Part shown: positions 57,237 to 64,000 of the stretch, in pieces
How the letters are laid out: every line of letters starts with the position of its first letter
How positions within the stretch are numbered: position 1 is the stretch's first letter
Assembly (NCBI RefSeq): GCF_017305915.1
Contig: NZ_JAFKJN010000021.1
Span: forward strand, 91,681-155,680
From: Reyranella sp.
GTDB taxonomy: Bacteria; Pseudomonadota; Alphaproteobacteria; Reyranellales; Reyranellaceae
Length of the DNA stretch: 64,000 nt
Direction of reading: 5' to 3'
Notes under the pieces: generated by a model
Told to the model about the DNA's origin: nothing
The model's input: the letters and a program-made list of their open reading frames with translations, nothing else
Database searches by the model: none
Translations under genes and position numbers: made by a program

Positions 57237-58496
57237 ATGGCCAAGACAACGCGTCGTATGACGATGACCGGTGCTGCCGCCTTGGCGGCGGGCCTGATCC
57301 GTCCGGCCATGGCGCAGGACGGCGCGGTCAAGATCGGCGTCATCTATCCGCTGAGCGGCAATTCCGCGACCGCCGGCAACTACTCCAAGATGGCCCTCGA
57401 GGTCGGCGCCGACGTGGTCAACAACGGCAACGCCGATCTCGCCAAGCTGATCCCGCTGGCCAAGGGCGGCGGCCTGCCGGGCCTGAAGAACGCCAAGATC
57501 CAGCTCGTCTTCGCCGACAACCAGGGCACGCCGGCGGCCGGCCAGAACCAGGCGCTGCGGCTGATCACCGAGGAGAAGGTCGCGGCCCTGATCGGTGCCT
57601 ACCAGTCGGGCGTCACCCTGACCGCCTCGGCGATCGCCGAGCGCCACGGCATCCCGTTCGTCAACGGCGAGTCGGTGGCGGCCAACCTGACCGAGCGCGG
57701 CTTCAAGTGGTTCTTCCGCGTGACCCCGGTGGCGCTCGATTTCGCGCGCGCCTACTCGGACTTCCTCAAGGTGCAGAAGGCGGCGGGCCGCAAGACCGAC
57801 AACATCGCGCTGGTGCACGAGAACACCGAGTACGGCAACTCGGTCGGCAGCGTCATCGTCGACCAGTTCAAGAAGGACGGCTTCGCCGTCGGCACCAAGA
57901 TCGCCTACTCGGCCAACTCCTCGGACGTGCAGCCGCAGGTGCTGCAGCTCAAGGAGAAGAACCCCGACGTGCTGATCTTCATCTCCTACACGTCGGACGC
58001 GATCCTCTACACCAAGACGATGAAGGAGCTGAACTGGAAGCCCGGCATCATGATCGCCGACAATGCGGGCTTCAACGACCCGGCCTTCGTGAAGAGCCTC
58101 GGCTCCCAGGTCGAGGGCCTGATCAACCGCTCGGCCTTCTCGGCCGGCAAGGCAGGCAGCGTCCCCGACCTGTTCAACAAGATCTATACGAAGAAGACCG
58201 GCGGCGACGAGCTCGACGACGTCTCGGTGCGCGGCCTGCAGGCCTTCATGGTGCTGGCCGATGCGCTGAACCGCGCCGGCTCGACCGAGCCCGCCAAGAT
58301 CCAGGCGGCGCTCAAGGCCACCGACCTGCCGGCGTCGCAGATGGTCGCCGGCTACGACGGCGTGAAGTTCGACGACAAGGGCCAGAACGTGAAGGCCGCC
58401 AGCGTCGTCACCCAGATGCGCGGCGGCAAGTACGTCACCATCGCGCCCAAGGAGCGCGCCACCGCCGAGGTGATCCTGCCCTACAAGGGCTGGTGA
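57237..58496 (+). CDS. Branched-chain amino acid-type ABC transporter receptor (LivK-like)
   Basis: 419 aa. Leader MAKTTRRMTMTGAAALAAGLIRPAMA has a twin-arginine pair. Mature part opens VKIGVIYPLSGNSATAGNYSKMALEVGADVVNNG, then GQNQALRLITEEKVAALIGAYQSGVTLTASAIAERHGIPFVNGES, a clear Peripla_BP_6 domain. The ATG at 57237 follows gaaggggg. First gene of the Liv-type operon. Liv-like systems often import aromatic acids, amides or urea as well as amino acids. Confidence 0.92.
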   Translation: MAKTTRRMTMTGAAALAAGLIRPAMAQDGAVKIGVIYPLSGNSATAGNYSKMALEVGADVVNNGNADLAKLIPLAKGGGLPGLKNAKIQLVFADNQGTPAAGQNQALRLITEEKVAALIGAYQSGVTLTASAIAERHGIPFVNGESVAANLTERGFKWFFRVTPVALDFARAYSDFLKVQKAAGRKTDNIALVHENTEYGNSVGSVIVDQFKKDGFAVGTKIAYSANSSDVQPQVLQLKEKNPDVLIFISYTSDAILYTKTMKELNWKPGIMIADNAGFNDPAFVKSLGSQVEGLINRSAFSAGKAGSVPDLFNKIYTKKTGGDELDDVSVRGLQAFMVLADALNRAGSTEPAKIQAALKATDLPASQMVAGYDGVKFDDKGQNVKAASVVTQMRGGKYVTIAPKERATAEVILPYKGW

Positions 58497-58542
58497 CTTG
58501 GGGCTGGCAAGCGTTTCTCGCAAGTAGCGCGGAGCCGACGGG

Positions 58543-59406
58543 GTGTCGCTCACGCTGGTGCAGGTGATCGTGTCGGGACTGTTGCTCGGCGCGGTCTATG
58601 CCCTGTTCTCGTCCGGCCTGACCCTGATCTGGGGCATGATGAACGTGGTGAACTTCGCACACGGCGAGTTCGTCATGCTCGGCATGTACTCGGCCGTCAT
58701 GGTCTGGACGGCGCTGGGCCTCGGCCCGTTCGCTGCCGCCCCGATCGCGGCGATGGCGATCGCGACGCTCGGCGTCGCGTCCTACTTCCTGCTGGTGCGC
58801 CACATCATGCGCGGGCCGATGCTGGCGCAGATCCTCGGCACCTTCGGCCTGGCGCTGTTCCTGCGCTACGCTGCCTTCTGGTACTTCGGCGCCAACTTCA
58901 AGACGCTGCCCGATACGCTGGTCGGCGGCTCCTTCAGCCTGCTCGGCATCCGCTTCGAGGGCGCGCGCGTGCTGGCCGGCGTCATGGGGCTCGCGATCAC
59001 GCTGCTGCTGCACGTCGTCCTGACCCGCACCGCGATCGGCAGCCGCATGCTGGCGGTGTCGGAGGATGCGACGGCGGCGCAGCTCATGGGCATCCGGCCG
59101 CAGCGCATGCAGGCGCTGGCCTGGGCGATGGCGGGAGCCTCGACCGGCATCGCCGGCGCCCTGATCGCCAATTTCTTCTACACCTCGCCGACGGTCGGCG
59201 AGACGCTCGCCATCATCGCCTTCGTCACCGTGTCGTTCGGCGGCTTCGGCAGCGTCCTGGGCGCGCTGGTCGCCGGCCTGATCATCGGCGTGGTCGAATC
59301 GCTGTCGGCCTTCTACATCGGCCCGGTCTACAAGGACGTGGTCGTCTACGTCCTGTTCGTGCTGGTGCTGTGGTTCCGGCCGCAGGGCCTCATGGGCAAG
59401 ACATGA
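58543..59406 (+). CDS. livH: Branched-chain amino acid ABC transporter permease (LivH-like)
   Basis: 287 aa with about eight spans. GTG start with ggag eight bases before. Family features: LLLGAVYALFSSGLTLIWGMMNVVNFAHGEFVMLGMYSA and the EAA-like loop VSEDATAAQLMGIRPQRMQALAWAMAGASTGIAGAL. Permease domain paired with LivM-like downstream. Confidence 0.93.
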   Translation: MSLTLVQVIVSGLLLGAVYALFSSGLTLIWGMMNVVNFAHGEFVMLGMYSAVMVWTALGLGPFAAAPIAAMAIATLGVASYFLLVRHIMRGPMLAQILGTFGLALFLRYAAFWYFGANFKTLPDTLVGGSFSLLGIRFEGARVLAGVMGLAITLLLHVVLTRTAIGSRMLAVSEDATAAQLMGIRPQRMQALAWAMAGASTGIAGALIANFFYTSPTVGETLAIIAFVTVSFGGFGSVLGALVAGLIIGVVESLSAFYIGPVYKDVVVYVLFVLVLWFRPQGLMGKT

Positions 59407-59416
59407 TGGGCAAGGC

Positions 59417-60370
59417 ATGAAGCGCTGGCTCCTCTGGGGCGTGCTGGGCGCGCTGGTGCTCGCCTACCCGCTGCTGACCGAGGGCTCGGCCGTCTGGCAG
59501 CGGCTGGGCGCGCTGGTGCTGCTGGCGGCGATCGGCGCCTCGGCCTGGAACATCGTCGGCGGCTATGCCGGCCAGGTCTCGGTCGGCCATGCCGTGTTCT
59601 TCGGCTTCGGCGCCTATTCGGCGGTCGTGGTCTACACGCACTTGCAGTGGCCGCCGATCGCCGGCGCGCCGATCGGCATGATCCTGTCGATGCTGGTCGC
59701 CGCGGCGATCGGCGTGCCGACTCTGCGGCTCGCCGGGCATTACTTCAGCATGGCGACGATCGCGGTCGGCGAGCTGGTGCGGGTGCTGTCCTCGACCAGC
59801 GACTTCCTGGGCGGGGCGCAGGGCCTCGGCGGCCCGGCGATGCCGCGCAGCGTGTTCGACCTGTCGTTCATCTCGGCGGCGCCGTTCTATTACATCTTCC
59901 TCGCCGTGCTGACGCTGCTGCTCGGGCTGACCTGGTGGATCGAGCGCAGCCGCATGGGCTTCTACCTGCGCGCCATCAAGGACAGCGAGCGGGCCGCCCG
60001 CTCGCTCGGCGTCTCGGCGGGTCAGTACAAGCTCTACGCCTACATGCTGAGCGGCGCCTTCGCCTCGCTGGCGGGCTCGCTCTATCTCTGCATGTTCGGC
60101 TTCGTCGACCCCGAATCGGGCTTCGGCATCCTGATCTCCGTCAAGATAGTGGTGATGGCGGCGCTGGGCGGCGCCGGCCAGCTCTTCGGCCCGCTGGTCG
60201 GCGCGCTGATCCTGGTGCCGCTCGAGGAGCTGTCGAACAGCCTGCTCGGCGGCCAGGGCGCGGGCCTCACCTTCGTCGTCTACGGCGCGATCATCGTGAT
60301 CATCGCCCGCTTCCTGCCGAGCGGGCTCTTGTCGCTGCTCGAACGCCGCAAGGTGACCCGTGCTGATTGA
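59417..60370 (+). CDS. livM: Branched-chain amino acid ABC transporter permease (LivM-like)
   Basis: 317 aa, multi-spanning. Key segments are NIVGGYAGQVSVGHAVFFGFGAYSA and LRAIKDSERAARSLGVSAGQYKLYAYMLSGAFASLAGSLY (cytoplasmic coupling loop), then the typical GGAGQLFGPLVGALILVPLEE. Begins 10 bases after livH and overlaps livG by 11. Confidence 0.93.
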   Translation: MKRWLLWGVLGALVLAYPLLTEGSAVWQRLGALVLLAAIGASAWNIVGGYAGQVSVGHAVFFGFGAYSAVVVYTHLQWPPIAGAPIGMILSMLVAAAIGVPTLRLAGHYFSMATIAVGELVRVLSSTSDFLGGAQGLGGPAMPRSVFDLSFISAAPFYYIFLAVLTLLLGLTWWIERSRMGFYLRAIKDSERAARSLGVSAGQYKLYAYMLSGAFASLAGSLYLCMFGFVDPESGFGILISVKIVVMAALGGAGQLFGPLVGALILVPLEELSNSLLGGQGAGLTFVVYGAIIVIIARFLPSGLLSLLERRKVTRAD

Positions 60371-61082
60371 GGCGCGCAACGTCACCAAGGCGTTCGGCGC
60401 CTTCAAGGCGGTCGACGATGCGTCGGTGTCGGTCGAGCAGGGCGACATCCTCGGCTTGATCGGCCCCAACGGCGCGGGCAAGTCGACCTTCTTCAACTGC
60501 CTGACCGGCGATCTGCCGGTGACCGCCGGCACGGTCGCCTTTGCCGGGCGGGACGTCACCAGGGAGCCGCCGGAGGAGCGGGCGCGACTCGGGCTCGCGC
60601 GCACCTTCCAGGTGCCGCTGACCTTCGAATCGATGTCGGTGCTCGACAACGCCACCATCGGCGCGCTGCTGCGCCACCACAATGCGCGCGAGGCGCGGGC
60701 CAGGGCGCGCGATGTGCTGCAGCGTGTCGGCCTGGGCCATGTCATCGACGCCCCGGCGCGCAGCCTCGGCACGCCCGGCCGTAAGCGGCTGGAGATCGCC
60801 CGGGCGCTCGCGTCCGAGCCCAAAGTGCTGCTGCTCGACGAGGCGATGGCCGGCCTGACGCCGACCGAAATCCAGGACGCGATCGCGCTGGTGCGCCGCA
60901 TCCACGAGAGCGGCATCACCATCGTGATCGTCGAGCACATCATGGAGGTGATAACCCAGCTCACGCGCCGCGTCGTGGTGTTCCACCAGGGCCGCGAGAT
61001 CGCGCGCGGCACGCCGCGCGAGGTCACCAGCGATGCCAGGGTGATCGAGGCCTATCTCGGCCGCCGCAAGGTGCGTCACTGA
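60360..61082 (+). CDS. livG: Branched-chain amino acid ABC transporter ATP-binding protein (LivG-like)
   Basis: 240 aa from a GTG start inside the end of livM. Walker A GPNGAGKST, Walker B KVLLLDEAMAGLTP, H-loop VIVEHIME. The usual LSGG signature is shifted to a weaker LGTPGRKRLEIARAL, in which SLGTPGRKR replaces LSYGQQR; otherwise complete. Whether the change weakens ATP hydrolysis is unknown. Confidence 0.91.
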   Translation: MLIEARNVTKAFGAFKAVDDASVSVEQGDILGLIGPNGAGKSTFFNCLTGDLPVTAGTVAFAGRDVTREPPEERARLGLARTFQVPLTFESMSVLDNATIGALLRHHNAREARARARDVLQRVGLGHVIDAPARSLGTPGRKRLEIARALASEPKVLLLDEAMAGLTPTEIQDAIALVRRIHESGITIVIVEHIMEVITQLTRRVVVFHQGREIARGTPREVTSDARVIEAYLGRRKVRH

Positions 61083-61798
61083 TGCCCGCGCTGCTCAAGA
61101 TCGAGCATCTCGAGGTCAAGTACGGCGACCTGATCGGCGTCGCCGACGTCTCGCTCGAGGTGCCCAAGGGCTCGGTGGTGGCGCTGCTCGGCTCCAACGG
61201 CGCCGGCAAGACCACGACGCTCAACGCCATCGCCGGCATCGTGCCGGTCTCGAAGGGCAGCGTCGTGTTCGACGGCAGCAACATCGGCGGCCAGCCGGCC
61301 TACGCCATCGTGCGCAAGGGGCTGGCGCTGTCGCCCGAGGGCTGGCGGCTGTTCACCCAGCAGAGCGTCGAGAACAACCTGCTGCTGGGCGCCACGCCTT
61401 TGCCCGATCGTACCCGCATCCCGCGCCTGCTCGAGCGGGTCTATGCGGTGTTCCCGCGGCTCGCCGAGCGGCGGCACCAGCGTGCCGGCACCATGTCGGG
61501 CGGCGAGCGCCAGATGCTGGCGGTCGGCCGCGCGCTGATGAGCGAGCCGCAACTGCTGATGCTCGACGAGCCGAGCCTCGGGCTGGCGCCGGCGATCGTC
61601 GACACGATGTACGATTCCTTCGCCGCGCTCCACAAGGAGGGGCTGACCATCCTGCTCGCCGAGCAGTCGGTCGACCTCGCTCTCGAGGCTGCCGATCATG
61701 CCTATGTCCTGCAGGTTGGCCGCACGGTGCTCGAGGGTCCGGCCAAGCAGATGGCGGACAATCCGGACGTACAGCGCATATACCTGGGGATGGAATAG
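61082..61798 (+). CDS. livF: Branched-chain amino acid ABC transporter ATP-binding protein (LivF-like)
   Basis: 238 aa. Walker A GSNGAGKTT, signature MSGGERQML, Walker B LLMLDEPSLGLAP, and the LivF-specific SPEGWRLFTQQSVENNLLLGA. Start codon shares one base with the livG stop (TGATG). It is last in the Liv-type operon; a hairpin begins at its stop codon. Confidence 0.93.
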   Translation: MPALLKIEHLEVKYGDLIGVADVSLEVPKGSVVALLGSNGAGKTTTLNAIAGIVPVSKGSVVFDGSNIGGQPAYAIVRKGLALSPEGWRLFTQQSVENNLLLGATPLPDRTRIPRLLERVYAVFPRLAERRHQRAGTMSGGERQMLAVGRALMSEPQLLMLDEPSLGLAPAIVDTMYDSFAALHKEGLTILLAEQSVDLALEAADHAYVLQVGRTVLEGPAKQMADNPDVQRIYLGME

Positions 61799-61820
61799 GC
61801 GCGACGCTTCGCGTCGCGCC
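61798..61820 (+). terminator. Hairpin at the end of the Liv operon
   Basis: Perfect 10-bp stem ggcgcgacgc and gcgtcgcgcc with ttc loop starts on the last base of the livF stop codon. No U-tract follows. The stretch 61821-61990 is GC-rich with ggccgcaggcc, and an attaatgttcc region before the next gene may hold its promoter. Confidence 0.55.
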
Positions 61821-61990
61821 GGCGGGCCCGTAGCGGTAGGCGCGCCCCGTCGCGCCGGTCGGCCGCAGGCCGAACCGCAGGGCCCGCGCGGTTCCGCTTG
61901 CGCACGAGCTTGAGAAATGACCATTTCGCGACCGGGCAACGGATTTGCCTGCCCGTCATTAATGTTCCTGTTGGGCGGAGGAGCATCATC

Positions 61991-62299
61991 ATGCGTACAC
62001 ATCATCTGTTGCTGGCCGGACTGATCGCCAGTGCCGTCGCGGGCTCGGCCCTGGCCCAGGGCAAGGCCGACACGGGCTCGTCCTCTGGCATCGACGTCAA
62101 CAGCGCCACCAGCGGCAATCGCGGGGCGTCGTCGAGCTTCGACTCGGGCGTCAAGGGCGGCTACTCGTTCCAGGGCGGCCTGCCGTTCAGCGCGTCGGGC
62201 CTTCCGTCGCTCAGCCCGCCGCCACCGAGTTCAGCGACCGGGGATGGCCCTCCGGGACCGCCGGGTCGGGTAAGGGCCGGAATTACCGCCCCCGAGTAG
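61991..62299 (+). CDS. Small secreted hypothetical protein
   Basis: 102 aa. Signal peptide MRTHHLLLAGLIASAVAGSALA, then a low-complexity G/S/P-rich chain (SSSGIDVNSATSGNRGASSSFDSGVKGGYSFQGG) ending SLSPPPPSSATGDGPPGPPG. ATG 61991 has ggaggag upstream. An extension to 61898 has no signal. No recognisable family. Confidence 0.72.
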   Translation: MRTHHLLLAGLIASAVAGSALAQGKADTGSSSGIDVNSATSGNRGASSSFDSGVKGGYSFQGGLPFSASGLPSLSPPPPSSATGDGPPGPPGRVRAGITAPE

Positions 62300-62398
62300 C
62301 AACAGGCTGCCGGCGACTACCGCCCCCGCTAGCAGCGGACCGTGGCGAGGCGCAGCAAGAAGTCATTCATGCCGAACGAATGAGACAGTGGTGTTGCA

Positions 62399-63328
62399 CT
62401 ATCTCATGAGCACCCGCACATGCGCTGCGGTCGCGTCGGCCAGAGCATCGAGGTCGTAGCCGCCTTCCAGGGCCGACACCAAACGGCCCTCGGCATGGCG
62501 GTCGGCGATCGCCAGCAATTCCTCGCTGATCCATTCGAAGTCGGCGGTGTCGAGGCTGAGCTGGGCCAGCGGGTCGGCCTTGTGGGCGTCGAAGCCGGCC
62601 GAGACGATCACCAGCTCGGGCGCGAAGCGGTCGAGCTGCGGCAGGATGATCTCGCCCCAGGCATGGCGGAACTGCGCGCCGCCGCTGTTGGGTCTGAGCG
62701 GCACGTTGGCGACGTTCCGGTCGATGCCGCGCTCGTTGGAATGGCCGGTGCCGGGATAGAGCGGATACTGGTGGGTCGAGCCGTAGAACAGCGACGGGTC
62801 GGTCTCGACAACCGCCTGGGTGCCCTGGCCGTGGTGGACGTCGAAGTCGAGGATCGCGACCCGGCCGACGCCGTGCCGCGCCTGGGCGTGGCGCGCGCCG
62901 ATCGCCACGTTGTTGAAGATGCAGAAGCCCCCGGGGATGTCGGGCGTGGCGTGATGGCCGGGCGGGCGCACCGCGGCGAAGGCGGTGTCCGCCGTGCCGC
63001 CCATCACCGCATCGACGCCGGCGACGACGGCGCCGGCCGCGCGCAGCGCCGCCTCGATGCTGCCGTGGCTCAGGATCGTGTCGCCGTCGATCATGGCGTA
63101 TTCGCCGGGCTGGGGTCGGGCGCCCAGCATCGCCTGCACGTAGTTCGCGGGATGCACGCGGGTCAGCTGCTCAGACGTGGCGAGCGGCGCCTCGGCGCGG
63201 GCGAGGCCCGCGAACTCCTCGTCCTGCAGCGCCGCCAGGATCGCGGCGAGGCGCTCGGGCCGCTCCGGATGGTGCGGACCGGGCTCGTGGCCGAGGCAGG
63301 CGGGGTGGGTGAGGAGAAGGGTTGTCAT
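62399..63328 (-). CDS. Histone deacetylase-family (acetylpolyamine/acetoin-type) hydrolase
   Basis: 309 aa. Zn-binding/catalytic signatures: RPPGHHATPDIPGGFCIFNNVAIGARHA (H-H dyad), VAILDFDVHHGQGTQ (metal ligands D and H), SAGFDAHKADPLAQLSL (third ligand D), and EGGYDLDALA near the end. Class II-like HDACs in bacteria remove acyl groups from small amines or proteins. The stop codon lies in an imperfect hairpin (62381-62406). Start overlaps the DUF1275 stop by one base. Confidence 0.92.
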   Translation of the reverse strand: MTTLLLTHPACLGHEPGPHHPERPERLAAILAALQDEEFAGLARAEAPLATSEQLTRVHPANYVQAMLGARPQPGEYAMIDGDTILSHGSIEAALRAAGAVVAGVDAVMGGTADTAFAAVRPPGHHATPDIPGGFCIFNNVAIGARHAQARHGVGRVAILDFDVHHGQGTQAVVETDPSLFYGSTHQYPLYPGTGHSNERGIDRNVANVPLRPNSGGAQFRHAWGEIILPQLDRFAPELVIVSAGFDAHKADPLAQLSLDTADFEWISEELLAIADRHAEGRLVSALEGGYDLDALADATAAHVRVLMR

Positions 63329-63681
63329 CAGGCAGGCACGGTATGCGGCCGGACGCGCATCGCCAAGCCGACAACGGCGACGATCGGGACGAGCAGGCTG
63401 TAGAAGCCGACGGCGATGTAGCCCACGGCACCCATCAGCGTTCCGGCGATGAAGGCGAGCAGCATCGGCCCCAGCCGCTTCAGACGGGCGCGCTTGGCCT
63501 CGAGAGGACCGTGGCCCTGCACGATGTCGACCATGTCGACGATCACCTGGATCATGTTGCCGGTGACGTGCGCGGCGAACAGGCCGAACAGCGCGATGAA
63601 GCTCAGCGAATCGACGAAGCCCGAGGTGAAGGCCAACAGCGACATGGTCGGCACGGGGCCGAGGGACGTGTCCTTGGTCAT
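63328..63681 (-). CDS. DUF1275 (YoaK-like) membrane protein with an internal deletion
   Basis: 117 aa; the family is normally about 220. The N-half LLAFTSGFVDSLSFIALFGLFAAHVTGN continues directly into what is normally the C-half (MIQVIVDMVDIVQ... RLGPMLLAFIAGTLMGAVGYIAVGFYSLLVPIVAVVGLA). The family has two similar halves, each with a TGN motif. The join at HVTGN is what recombination between them would leave. It is in frame, so a short three-span protein may still be made. Confidence 0.8.
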   Translation of the reverse strand: MTKDTSLGPVPTMSLLAFTSGFVDSLSFIALFGLFAAHVTGNMIQVIVDMVDIVQGHGPLEAKRARLKRLGPMLLAFIAGTLMGAVGYIAVGFYSLLVPIVAVVGLAMRVRPHTVPA

Positions 63682-63705
63682 CGCTCTGCATCTTAGAATG
63701 GCAAT

Positions 63706-63858
63706 CCTCCCCCTTCATATGGGGGGTGGGCGCGTCGGCACTTTCGTGCGAAGCGCGAAAGTGCCCTATCCGCGACGGAGGGGTCAGGAGCCACGCGCTC
63801 GGTGGGGCCTATGACCCCTCCGTCGGCGTAAGACGCCGACACCTCCCCAGCTGAATGG
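63706..63858. repeat. REP/BIME-like double palindrome, interrupted at its right end
   Basis: Same order as at 8727: cctcccccttcatatggggggtgg hairpin, cactttcgtgcgaagcgcgaaagtg, ggaggggtca, centre, atgacccctcc, gtcggcgtaagacgccgac, then cacctccccagctgaatgg where the sequence departs from the family. The missing last bases (ggagg) would complete the hairpin, so an insertion took place here. Confidence 0.83.
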
Positions 63859-64000
63859 CTGTCGCATTCACACATCTTTGTTGCGGGGTGTTGTGAAGCT
63901 CGATTCTCTGTCTGGAGGGTAGCAGGCGGAGAGGTCGATGAGCGGTATGGAATACGGGCTGGGCGGGTTTGGCGACCGGCGCCTGGAAAAAGGGGGGCCT
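63859..64000 (+). mobile_element. Left end of an insertion sequence (IS4-type transposase start)
   Basis: Abrupt change at about 63859 from the REP element to ctgtcgcattcacacatc, with 79 bases of leader before a coding start. Composition differs from neighbours, and the encoded protein start resembles IS4/Tn5-type transposases. Only 142 bases are in the window, so the terminal repeat and target duplication cannot be checked. Confidence 0.6.
63938..64000 (+). CDS. Transposase N-terminus, partial (IS4-family DNA-binding domain candidate)
   Basis: The 21 visible codons from ATG 63938 (preceded by ggagagg) read MSGMEYGLGGFGDRRLEKGG. The F-G-D-R-R-L step is the typical start of the IS4-type transposase DNA-binding domain. 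Too short for firm family placement; truncated by the window edge. Confidence 0.55.
   Translation, partial: MSGMEYGLGGFGDRRLEKGGP

Overview
The window is GC-rich (by eye roughly two thirds G+C), densely packed chromosomal DNA. Evidence for an alphaproteobacterium includes a very large ABC-transporter complement, Bug/TctC-type solute receptors, an HWE-type histidine kinase, GcvR-free ATGA-coupled operons and palindromic intergenic repeats. A soil- or water-dwelling Reyranella/Rhodospirillales-like organism fits, but the genus is a guess. I saw no rRNA, tRNA or CRISPR array.

Layout. 1-4917 (minus): a peptide-type ABC transporter (binding protein, two permeases, two ATPases; the last ATPase runs off the left edge). 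4993-7584: a small dimeric-barrel-like protein, a diverged repeat, a broken molybdenum hydroxylase fragment and a gamma-glutamyltransferase. 7641-10490 (plus): a flavin monooxygenase-like protein, a conserved protein of unknown function and a UGSC-family selenoprotein whose in-frame TGA is followed by a bacterial-type SECIS hairpin. 10616-14457 (minus): GST, two Lin0512-family proteins, two tandem TctC receptors and DoxX. 14648-19057 (plus): a carbohydrate-type ABC transporter. 19021-22154: small secreted, lipoprotein or disordered proteins and an NMT1-like receptor. 22254-27343 (plus): a polyamine/opine-type ABC transporter with an FAD amine oxidase. 27374-34721 (minus): two signalling kinases, one with eight tandem 92-residue double-HAMP units. 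34882-43113: more receptors, an enolase-superfamily enzyme, a DUF188 protein and an Fe3+/polyamine-type ABC transporter. 43695-48538: DsbA/FrnE, SDR, secreted ClpP-like, HAD, cupin and aminotransferase genes. 48701-51501: a DUF1800/DUF1501 pair. 51498-55901 (minus): a tightly overlapped operon of oxidoreductase, CoA-transferase, HutD, PanE-like and ModA-like genes. 56033-61798 (plus): an enolase-superfamily enzyme and a complete branched-chain amino acid (Liv) transporter. 61991-64000: a small secreted protein, a histone-deacetylase-family hydrolase, an internally deleted DUF1275 protein and the left end of an insertion sequence.

Together the genes describe a scavenging heterotroph. Each uptake system sits next to one or two catabolic enzymes (oxidase, racemase/dehydratase, CoA-transferase, aminotransferase), which would process whatever is imported. 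Thiol and redox chemistry recurs between 5971 and 11398 (gamma-glutamyltransferase, flavin monooxygenase, selenoprotein, GST).

Non-coding structure is rich. One REP/BIME-like family (cctcccc...ggggagg hairpins flanking facing ggaggggtcat arms) occurs at 8727, 15707, 40336 and 63706, with single hairpins or a related element at 3193, 5937, 10593 and 24362. The copy at 24362 is read in frame inside a permease gene. The copy at 63706 is cut by the insertion sequence. The most notable observation is the selenoprotein at 9966-10490, which ordinary annotation would split at the TGA.
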